Shown piece by piece: positions 55,604 to 61,256 of a stretch of DNA of 64,000 nucleotides. The translations under genes and the position numbers were made by a program. The notes beneath the pieces are model-generated. The model had not been told where the DNA came from. It did not search any database and was given only the letters and a program-made list of their open reading frames with translations. The number at the start of each line of letters is the position of its first letter. Positions within the stretch are counted from its first letter, which is position 1. Origin of the DNA: Mangrovimonas cancribranchiae (GTDB lineage Bacteria; Bacteroidota; Bacteroidia; Flavobacteriales; Flavobacteriaceae); contig NZ_CP136925.1 in the NCBI RefSeq assembly GCF_037126245.1, positions 1,418,001 to 1,482,000 on the forward strand. The letters are read 5' to 3'.

Positions 55604-55630
55604 AAAAGCCACGTCATTACTGACATGGCT
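55604..55630 (-). terminator. Terminator of the tRNA-Arg, kept at the island border
   Basis: The stem AGCCACGTCA / TGACATGGCT (one mismatch, 4-nt loop) has an A-run at its left, giving a T-run on the minus strand. It sits just past the 3' end of the tRNA remnant and so belongs to the original tRNA gene; it may also stop the HAD gene from the other side. Confidence 0.75.
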
Positions 55631-55635
55631 TAATG

Positions 55636-55676
55636 TGATCGCGACAGGATTCGAACCTGTGACCGTCTGCTTAGAA
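55636..55676 (-). other. tRNA-Arg(TCT) 3' fragment, probable attachment site
   Basis: On the minus strand the sequence reads an anticodon loop CTTCTAA, a 3' anticodon stem GCAGA, a 5-nt variable loop, and a T arm (ACAGG-TTCGAAT-CCTGT). It ends with the acceptor strand CGCGATC and discriminator A. The bases 5' of the anticodon loop (TCAGA) cannot pair with GCAGA, and no D arm or 5' acceptor strand follows, so only the 3' half of a tRNA-Arg is present. This is the pattern left at the distal end of an element inserted by a tyrosine integrase into a tRNA 3' end. The intact tRNA should lie to the right, beyond the window. Confidence 0.8.
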
Positions 55677-55779
55677 GTCTGAATCGAATCTTGTCACTTT
55701 ATTTCAAATAGATTCATTTAACTGATAAACAAACACTTACAAAGCTATTGTTTTCCTTTATTATCACATAAAAGCAATT

Positions 55780-55870
55780 GGTTCTACAATAATTGAACCT
55801 ATATTGAACCCGAAAATAGACATTGTTTAGTAGAATTGTAAATATGCAATAATTGCAAAATTTGCAAATT
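55780..55870. repeat. Cluster of short repeats next to the attachment site
   Basis: The motif ATTGAACC occurs at 55792 and 55803 (11-bp spacing) with its inverse GGTTC at 55780. Then overlapping perfect palindromes follow: TGCAATAATTGCA (55845-55857), TTGCAAAATTTGCAA (55853-55867) and AATTTGCAAATT (55859-55870). Such phased repeats beside an att site resemble arm-type binding sites for an integrase or excisionase. The wider gap 55677-55892 holds no ORF that I can support. Confidence 0.5.
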
Positions 55871-55892
55871 TGTATAAAACGCTAAGTTCAAA

Positions 55893-56378
55893 TTATTCAA
55901 ATTCGGCGGAACTAATTATTGAATTAAGAATATTACTAAGACTAATTGTATTTTTAAAATCATCTCTATCAATAAATAATTTCATCTCTTTATTAAGTTG
56001 AGAAAAAACGTTTAAGTGATATTCCTTACCGTTTCCTAAATAGTCTAAATAATTTACTGAGAAATGTATTAATTCCTCATAGTAAAAACTTTCAATAGTG
56101 CTAAACCACTCCTTTAGCTTTAAACCATCATTTTTAATTAAAGCGTAAATCTCTAATTGTTCTTTGCAGTAAGGTTCAAACCTATGGTATCTTGACACTT
56201 CATCTAACTGTTCATATAAATCTACAAACTTATCTTCTGCTGTTACATATTCTGACAAAGGTCGCAATTCACCCTCTCTAAGAGATTTAAGATGATTGTA
56301 TTCGTCTTGGTTTTTGAGTAACCAAAATTCAACTTTATCTATTGAAATTATATTACCATCATATAAAGAGTTATCCAT
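55893..56378 (-). CDS. Hypothetical island protein, soluble and helical
   Basis: About 161 residues from ATG 56378 (a TTG lies one codon upstream). It is acidic and rich in aromatic residues, with predicted helices throughout and no membrane segment or known motif. Its start lies within the last 8 bp of the upstream membrane-protein gene, so the two are translated together and may form a pair. I do not recognise it. Confidence 0.6.
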   Translation of the reverse strand: MDNSLYDGNIISIDKVEFWLLKNQDEYNHLKSLREGELRPLSEYVTAEDKFVDLYEQLDEVSRYHRFEPYCKEQLEIYALIKNDGLKLKEWFSTIESFYYEELIHFSVNYLDYLGNGKEYHLNVFSQLNKEMKLFIDRDDFKNTISLSNILNSIISSAEFE

Positions 56379-56940
56379 CAATTTCTATTTTATTTTCTAA
56401 AGATATTTTACAAAAAAATTCATGTACTAATTGCTCTGGAAAACTACTTTTAAAATAAATGATATAATTGTACGATTGAAAATAAATATAAGTCTCAGAA
56501 TCTATTACTCGTATAAAAATCTTTTTAATCGGGTATTTTTTAGTTGCTCGAATTATAGTTTTAAAAATAATATTTGTGTCACTAAAGATTAATGATTTTG
56601 CAAAATGTAAATCATTTATTACTCCCCACGCAGAACCTATAAAAAAAGATGCAACTATTGCTACTAAGCCAATAATAATATTAATTATAGTTAGTTCATA
56701 TATTGTAATTAGATAACTCCACAAAAAAATACCAACTATCGCAACTAATAAAATAACATAACCAGATTTTAATTTCTTTTTGTCATCTAAATTCTTAAAT
56801 ATATACTTTCTGTATTCTGAAGATTTTTCTTGTAAAGCGAATTTTACTATTACTTTTTCATTGTCCAAATCCAACAAATCATAATCAATATTTTTTTGAA
56901 TTTTCAAGAAACCCAATAAGCTCAAATCAAAATTACTCAT
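56371..56940 (-). CDS. Hypothetical island membrane protein with two helices
   Basis: 189 residues. An N-terminal soluble part of about 57 residues is followed by two transmembrane helices (about 61-80 and 84-104), then a beta-rich C-terminal domain (SDTNIIFKTIIRATKKYPIK on). That layout resembles YcxB- or PH-like bacterial membrane proteins, but the match is only structural guesswork. It is first in a two-gene operon. A perfect 16-bp palindrome at 56972-56987 lies 32 bp before its ATG. Confidence 0.62.
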   Translation of the reverse strand: MSNFDLSLLGFLKIQKNIDYDLLDLDNEKVIVKFALQEKSSEYRKYIFKNLDDKKKLKSGYVILLVAIVGIFLWSYLITIYELTIINIIIGLVAIVASFFIGSAWGVINDLHFAKSLIFSDTNIIFKTIIRATKKYPIKKIFIRVIDSETYIYFQSYNYIIYFKSSFPEQLVHEFFCKISLENKIEIDG

Positions 56941-56971
56941 AGTATATATAATTTGTTATAAAAATAAATAT

Positions 56972-56987
56972 TTATCATATATGATAA
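56972..56987. promoter_or_regulatory. 16-bp palindromic operator, copy 1
   Basis: TTATCATATATGATAA is a perfect palindrome 32 bp before the ATG of the two-gene operon. The identical sequence occurs in front of the island XRE regulator at 58316. Shared exact 16-bp palindromes make a common regulator very likely. Confidence 0.72.
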
Positions 56988-57057
56988 CTTTTTAAAAATT
57001 AACTTTCTTTAAAAAAAATAATATAGATAAATTTGAGAAGTGGGTGTTTGTTTTAGT

Positions 57058-57390
57058 TTAATTGAATTTTAGATATTTAAAATGAGTTATAGAAGTTGTA
57101 ATTAAACTATCAGCATAAAGAATAGATATGATATTTACATTTTCTGATAGTACAGAAAACCCCAAGTCATCTCCTTTAGCCAATGTCAACTCAATAATGC
57201 CTAATATATCAGCATTAAAATAAAGTGATACTTCCATTGATGGGTGAATACCATACTTCTTAATAGAATATTGGGTTAATTCATATTTTATAAACTCAAA
57301 ATCATTAACACTTACTACCACTCCTTCATTTAAATCAAATTCATAGTTTTCGTATTGTTCTCCTATTCTAAATGGCAGTTTAATTTCCAT
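57058..57390 (-). CDS. Hypothetical island protein, beta-rich
   Basis: 110 residues from ATG 57390. A longer frame to 57414 would begin inside the terminator of the preceding gene, so it is rejected. The protein has alternating hydrophobic strands (ADILGIIELTLAK, NVNIISILYA) and no signal or membrane segment. It lies between the lipoprotein gene and the first palindrome, on the same strand as both neighbours. No family recognised. Confidence 0.55.
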   Translation of the reverse strand: MEIKLPFRIGEQYENYEFDLNEGVVVSVNDFEFIKYELTQYSIKKYGIHPSMEVSLYFNADILGIIELTLAKGDDLGFSVLSENVNIISILYADSLITTSITHFKYLKFN

Positions 57391-57403
57391 AGTATTAGGG
57401 TAT

Positions 57404-57432
57404 AAAAAAACCACCTGAATAAAAGGTGGTTT
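57404..57432 (-). terminator. Terminator of the island lipoprotein gene
   Basis: The stem AACCACCT / AGGTGGTT with a 7-nt loop has a T-run on the minus strand (complement of 57404-57408). It lies 20 bp after the lipoprotein stop codon. Confidence 0.85.
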
Positions 57433-57452
57433 AAGTTTACATTGGTCTTAGC

Positions 57453-58223
57453 TTATTCTACTGTAAAAGAATCTTCAGAAAAGTTATAAGTAAAGACTTC
57501 GTTATCTTCAATACTTAATGAACTATTTGAAAACAGTATAGTATTAGTCTCAACATCTTTTATCTGAACTTCATATATAACACTATCTTCATAGCCAGTA
57601 ACATCATATTCAAAACCAATGATATTAAAAGATTCTAAATTCAAATTTTGAATTATGTCGGTATTAGTTTGTGAATTTACTGTTTCAGTGAAAACTTGAC
57701 CATTTTCATCATCTGAATAATATTCAATTACAATAGGATATTGTTGACTAGAAGAACTCTCACCAGATATTCTAATTTCATACTCCTTTACAGTAGGTGG
57801 TAAATCATAATTATCTGCACCATCTCTAAAATAATCCCCCTCATAGGCATTATCATTTGGGTTTGAGGTTTGGATAAACTCTACAATATTATCAGTAATA
57901 AATTCTACTCGTTGCACAAAGGTTAGTGTAACTCCCTCTGGAAAAACCATAGTCATTATATCTCCATTGAAACTATATGTTCCTGTCTCTGTTAAAAAAT
58001 CAAAGTCAGCTCCACCACTCCAATAAGAATAAACCACCTCTCCATTTGCATTGAATGTAAAAGAATTATTAGTTTCTAACCCCACTATTAAGGGATTACC
58101 AAAATACCATTTTCCTATTATTTGTGAATCGATTTGATTAGCATCACTAGAGTCATCTGATGAGCTACAAGCAACTACTAAAAATGACATTAATATTAGG
58201 GTTAGTTTTAAAATTGATTTCAT
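57453..58223 (-). CDS. Island lipoprotein with lipocalin-like N-terminal domain
   Basis: 256 residues. The lipoprotein signal ends LMSFLVVAC, followed by a Ser/Asp-rich tether (SSSDDSSDAN) typical of surface-directed Bacteroidota lipoproteins. IIGKWYFGNPL then opens a lipocalin-like domain (residues about 34-125). The C-terminal half looks like an immunoglobulin-like beta domain. It is divergent from the XRE regulator and shares its control region with the palindrome at 58316. Function unknown. Confidence 0.75.
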   Translation of the reverse strand: MKSILKLTLILMSFLVVACSSSDDSSDANQIDSQIIGKWYFGNPLIVGLETNNSFTFNANGEVVYSYWSGGADFDFLTETGTYSFNGDIMTMVFPEGVTLTFVQRVEFITDNIVEFIQTSNPNDNAYEGDYFRDGADNYDLPPTVKEYEIRISGESSSSQQYPIVIEYYSDDENGQVFTETVNSQTNTDIIQNLNLESFNIIGFEYDVTGYEDSVIYEVQIKDVETNTILFSNSSLSIEDNEVFTYNFSEDSFTVE

Positions 58224-58315
58224 TGTAAAAAATTTATAGTTAATAATTTGTTTGGTGTGTTGATTAAGTTTTGATTGACTTAGATTCTGTACAGTTAAAA
58301 TTCAAAAATAGCTAT

Positions 58316-58347
58316 TTATCATATATGATAACCATTTAGTTATCATA
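58316..58347. promoter_or_regulatory. 16-bp palindromic operator, copy 2, plus half-site
   Basis: The perfect palindrome TTATCATATATGATAA (58316-58331) is followed 8 bp later by a half-site TTATCATA (58340-58347). A -7-like box CAACTTTG is at 58353-58360, so the sites cover the -33 to -7 region of the regulator promoter. This is a standard layout for autorepression and would also act on the divergent lipoprotein gene. Confidence 0.72.
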
Positions 58348-58381
58348 AACAACAACTTTGTGTGTCAACCTATCTAAAGAA

Positions 58382-58603
58382 ATGACAGACAAAACAAAGT
58401 TACAATTAGCTGTTGGTAAACGGATTAAAGAATTAAGAGAGAAAAAGATGATTCAGCAACAAGACATTGCAGCAGCATGTAACATAGAAAAGTCAAACTT
58501 TAGTCGTATTGAAGCTGGTAATACTAATCCAACAATTTATACATTGAGTAAAATTGCTGATAAACTTGAGGTTAGTCTTTCTGAATTACTAAAATTTGAC
58601 TAG
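58382..58603 (+). CDS. Island XRE-family regulator
   Basis: 73 residues, essentially one Cro/CI helix-turn-helix domain: KRIKELREKKMIQQQDIAAA, then NIEKSNFSRIEAGNTNPTIY and LEVSLSELLKF. ATG 58382 is preferred to TTG 58358, because that TTG forms part of a -7-like promoter box. The palindrome and half-site just upstream suggest autoregulation. Its last 4 bp overlap the convergent gene. It is the likely regulator of the lipoprotein gene and the 56940-55893 operon. Confidence 0.9.
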   Translation: MTDKTKLQLAVGKRIKELREKKMIQQQDIAAACNIEKSNFSRIEAGNTNPTIYTLSKIADKLEVSLSELLKFD

Positions 58604-59439
58604 TATTCTATTTGAGAGTCCATTTTTTCAATTAACTCCCTAGATAGACTATAAGGAAACTTATCTATAAAACTATAATAAGCTACCTTTTTAATAGATG
58701 TTACATCTTTTAAAGTTTTCTTATCTGAATCACATAAAACAGCAATATCTTCTTTAAAATAAGATAAAGGTTGATTTAACCTATTTACATAAATTTCTAT
58801 ATTATTTTCAATATCTAACTTACCTTCTTCTTTAGCTAAAAACAAAGTTTCAAAAATTTTTAAATACTCATTGAAATAGACACCTTGATTTCTTGAAATA
58901 GCTTTTGTAAATTCTTTATCAAAAAGCCCTGTTTCATTCAACCATTTGTTGAGTGTTTTCTTTGTAGTACCAAATTCAAGAGCAATATCCTCTTTAGAAA
59001 TTGAAAACTGTTTAAATAAAGACATCATCAACTCATCATCTGTAATTTCTTCATTTTTCTTTATAAAGATTGTTTTAACAATAATAGATTTTAGACCTGC
59101 TTTATCATTTAAAATTGCATCAACTCCTTTTTGATTGGTTATTAATTTTTTAAGTTCAGGAACTTTTTCTTTTATGCTTCTAAAACTTCTAATAAGACCA
59201 GAAATATTATTAAAGTTTAGTTCTGAATACAAAGCATTGAAAAAGTCATAATTCACTTCTCTTTTAAAAGCCTCAAGAAATTCTTCTTCTGAATTAGTTT
59301 CTTCCTTTAAAGACCGTAGCTTATTAATAGCTTTTTCTTTATCACCATCCCCTAATAAATAAACAAGTGTGCTATTTAATAACACACTTGTTCTTTTTTT
59401 AGGTAATGAATTTATTTTTTTTCTAATCTTGTTTAACAC
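58600..59439 (-). CDS. Hypothetical island protein with duplicated HTH-like motif
   Basis: 279 residues from GTG 59439; no ATG in frame nearby. The protein is helical and charged. Two segments, exactly 80 residues apart, share one pattern: SKEDIALEFGTTKKTLNKW (148-166) and FKEDIAVLCDSDKKTL (228-243). The first scores by eye as a good helix-turn-helix; the second is a degenerate copy. The protein may therefore bind DNA through a tandem arrangement. No family recognised. A strong hairpin with a T-run on the opposite strand lies within its first 27 codons. Confidence 0.6.
   Translation of the reverse strand: MLNKIRKKINSLPKKRTSVLLNSTLVYLLGDGDKEKAINKLRSLKEETNSEEEFLEAFKREVNYDFFNALYSELNFNNISGLIRSFRSIKEKVPELKKLITNQKGVDAILNDKAGLKSIIVKTIFIKKNEEITDDELMMSLFKQFSISKEDIALEFGTTKKTLNKWLNETGLFDKEFTKAISRNQGVYFNEYLKIFETLFLAKEEGKLDIENNIEIYVNRLNQPLSYFKEDIAVLCDSDKKTLKDVTSIKKVAYYSFIDKFPYSLSRELIEKMDSQIEY
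59362..59400 (+). terminator. Perfect hairpin with T-run inside the start of a minus-strand gene
   Basis: AACAAGTGTG / CACACTTGTT (10-bp arms, 59362-59371 and 59383-59392) is followed by TCTTTTTTT on the plus strand. It would stop plus-strand transcription entering the island from the left, or fold in the 5' coding part of the minus-strand mRNA. Confidence 0.5.
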
Positions 59440-59471
59440 ATAAGTAAACTTAGATTATAAAAATAAAAAAA

Positions 59472-59636
59472 CTATTTAATTAATGCTTGTAAATAAGCTA
59501 TTTCATTATTTCCTGCTCCCCATTTATCTCTACATGCATTAACTCCTCCCTGTGGTTTCCAGCCTTTTTCAATGTGCTTATTAACTGCTTCAATTAAGTA
59601 ACCTAAATGAATCTCTCTTAAAACTAAATATTCCAT
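59472..59636 (-). CDS. Small DUF1737-like protein
   Basis: A 54-residue ORF on the minus strand, ATG at 59636, stop at 59472. It starts MEYLVLREIHLGYLIEAVNK and contains GWKPQGGV, the central motif of the DUF1737 family of small proteins. The family has no known function. It lies in the gap between the duplicated-HTH gene and the RadC-like gene. Confidence 0.68.
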   Translation of the reverse strand: MEYLVLREIHLGYLIEAVNKHIEKGWKPQGGVNACRDKWGAGNNEIAYLQALIK

Positions 59637-59792
59637 TTTTAAAATTTAAATTGTTATAAGGGCAAACTTAATACTGTTCTAATTCATCAATCTAAATTCT
59701 CCCTGATGGAATTAAAAAATGGCTATTAATATATATCTGAACAATTCTTAATTGTCATATTTATAGCCTTAAAGAGTGGTTTGTAACTTCAT

Positions 59793-60230
59793 TCACATTT
59801 GTGATTCATCTGCAAAACTATAATATCCTTCTCTTGATAGTATGATATGGTCAAGGACTTTAACATCTAAATAGTTTCCTGCTTCTTTAAGTTTTTTTGT
59901 TAGTCTTAAATCAGCTTCACTAGGTTTTAAATTTCCTGAAGGATGATTGTGAGCTATGACTATACTTGAAGCGTTACACTTTAAAGCTACACTAAAAACC
60001 AACTTAGCATCTACTACTGTACCTGACACACCTCCTTTTGATAAAGGATAGATTCCCAAAACTTGATGGTTTCTATTTAGCAGTAACACCTTAAATTCCT
60101 CTTGTAACTCAATGATTTTCTGAGACCAACAAGACAAAAGCAGTTCATAACTATCCTTACTGTTAGTAATCTTTACCTTATCTCTATTACCTGAAGTGTA
60201 AGAGACTTTTATTTCCTGTATTGTATTCAT
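59793..60230 (-). CDS. RadC/JAB-domain protein (MPN+ metalloprotein)
   Basis: 145 residues consisting of the JAB domain alone, without the N-terminal helix-hairpin-helix part of full RadC (about 220). The metal motif is complete: IVIAHNHPSGNLKPSEADLR (H-x-H, S, D), with an upstream glutamate in QEEFKVLLLNRN. Despite the RadC name, these truncated forms are carried on Bacteroidota mobile elements and plasmids, where they may act as anti-restriction or DNA-processing proteins. No proven substrate. Confidence 0.9.
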   Translation of the reverse strand: MNTIQEIKVSYTSGNRDKVKITNSKDSYELLLSCWSQKIIELQEEFKVLLLNRNHQVLGIYPLSKGGVSGTVVDAKLVFSVALKCNASSIVIAHNHPSGNLKPSEADLRLTKKLKEAGNYLDVKVLDHIILSREGYYSFADESQM

Positions 60231-60244
60231 AATTCAAAAAATAA

Positions 60245-60271
60245 ATGCCCAAAACCATTAGTCTTGGGCAT
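60245..60271 (-). terminator. Terminator of the 130-residue hypothetical gene
   Basis: The stem ATGCCCAA / TTGGGCAT with an 11-nt loop is followed on the minus strand by TTATTTTTTG. It lies between the stop at 60279 and the RadC-like start at 60230. Confidence 0.75.
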
Positions 60272-60278
60272 GTTGATT

Positions 60279-60671
60279 TTAACTAGATAGTAATGGGTGA
60301 TGTTCCTCACTTGCAGTTTCACTAGGAACAAAATCATCAATTGTGGACTCACTCATATCATTTCTTCCTGATGGTGTTTCAGGAACATATTGATACTTAT
60401 GAGATAATTGAATAATCTCTCCTGTTTCCTTGATTGTGTAATCATAAGGGTCACATTCAATTTTGGCTATTTCACCAGGAATTTCACTTCCTAATAAGGA
60501 CTTACAGGTTTCTTCATCAAAAGTTGATGAAATAGATGCTTTTCTTGCTGTAGCATAGAAGTTGTTAGTTTCTCTACTTTGCACTAATTCTACACCACCT
60601 TGAATGATTAAAGCAAAGAATACATTGCCTTCATCAGATTCTCTTTGTTGATAGTTAACAATTCGTACCAT
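60279..60671 (-). CDS. Hypothetical mobile-element protein
   Basis: 130 residues, starting MVRIVNYQQRESDEGNVFFA and continuing VQSRETNNFYATARKASIS. No signal or membrane segment; the last 30 residues are probably disordered. Proteins of this look occur beside RadC-type genes on Bacteroidota mobile elements, but I know no function. It has a terminator below and the palindromic G-rich region above its start. Confidence 0.65.
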   Translation of the reverse strand: MVRIVNYQQRESDEGNVFFALIIQGGVELVQSRETNNFYATARKASISSTFDEETCKSLLGSEIPGEIAKIECDPYDYTIKETGEIIQLSHKYQYVPETPSGRNDMSESTIDDFVPSETASEEHHPLLSS

Positions 60672-60788
60672 GATTTTAAAATTTTTGAGTTGAACATTTC
60701 TTTTCGTAAAACAACATCTTCAACTATCAGAAAAGGAACAGCTATCACCTTGTTCATTTTTTTCTTGACGACTAAAAAATTTTGTTTT

Positions 60789-60852
60789 ACTCACAGAGGG
60801 GTGGGGATTCCCCTTTGCTCAAGTATGGGTGGGGGTGTTGAGCAAGGTGAGT
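60789..60852. repeat. Nested G-rich palindromes, candidate oriT or replication site
   Basis: Outer arms ACTCAC (60789-60794) and GTGAGT (60847-60852) enclose a perfect GGGGATTCCCC palindrome (60803-60813). They also enclose a hairpin TTGCTCAA / TTGAGCAA (60815-60822, 60838-60845) whose 15-nt loop is almost all G and T. The G content stands out sharply against the AT-rich island. The surrounding gap 60672-60958 has no ORF that I trust. The layout fits a transfer origin, a replication origin or a structured regulatory RNA. Confidence 0.5.
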
Positions 60853-60958
60853 TAGATTCACGATATGACCTCACCAAAAAAATTTTAAAAAAATTTTATA
60901 TGACATTTAAACTTACTAGATTTAGACAATCTTTGACAAGAACTAATTTGACTAGCAA

Positions 60959-61252
60959 ATGACACTCTCAGAATTATTAAAATCTAAAAGAGAAACTAAA
61001 AACCTATTATTAAGAGAAGTAGCCTCTATGATAGATGCAGATACTGCTCTTATAAGTAAAATTGAAAAAGGAGATAGAAAACCCACAAGAGAACAAATAG
61101 ATAAACTTGCTTTAGCTTTAGATATAGACTACAACAAGCTATTAACCCTATGGCTAAGTGAAAAAGTATATGAAGATGTACAAGGAGAACAAGTGGCTTT
61201 AGATGCCATAAAACTAGCGTTAAAAAGAATTAAAACAGAAGTAAAGAACTAA
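60959..61252 (+). CDS. XRE regulator of the restriction locus (C-protein-like)
   Basis: 97 residues. The helix-turn-helix covers about 2-60: LSELLKSKRETKNLLLREVA, then IDADTALISKIEKGDRKPTR and LALALDIDYNKLL. A helical tail of about 35 residues follows. It starts 4 bp before the methyltransferase gene. Small XRE proteins in this position control expression of restriction-modification genes so that methylation comes first. No clear operator was found upstream. Confidence 0.87.
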   Translation: MTLSELLKSKRETKNLLLREVASMIDADTALISKIEKGDRKPTREQIDKLALALDIDYNKLLTLWLSEKVYEDVQGEQVALDAIKLALKRIKTEVKN

Positions 61253-61256
61253 CCAT

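Noticed and set aside
55636-55710. Complete tRNA-Arg gene
   Set aside because: The bases 5' of the anticodon loop do not pair with the 3' stem, and there is no D arm or matching 5' acceptor strand. Only the 3' half is present.
57391-57414. N-terminal extension of the 110-residue island protein
   Set aside because: It would be encoded by the terminator hairpin of the preceding gene; ATG 57390 is a better start.
58358-58381. Upstream TTG start for the island XRE regulator
   Set aside because: The TTG is part of a -7-like promoter box (CAACTTTG), and ATG 58382 begins a normal Cro/CI domain.
60645-60962. 105-residue plus-strand frame across the G-rich palindrome gap
   Set aside because: It overlaps the start of the minus-strand gene at 60671, has no recognisable domain, and most of its length is the palindromic region. 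It is more likely non-coding.
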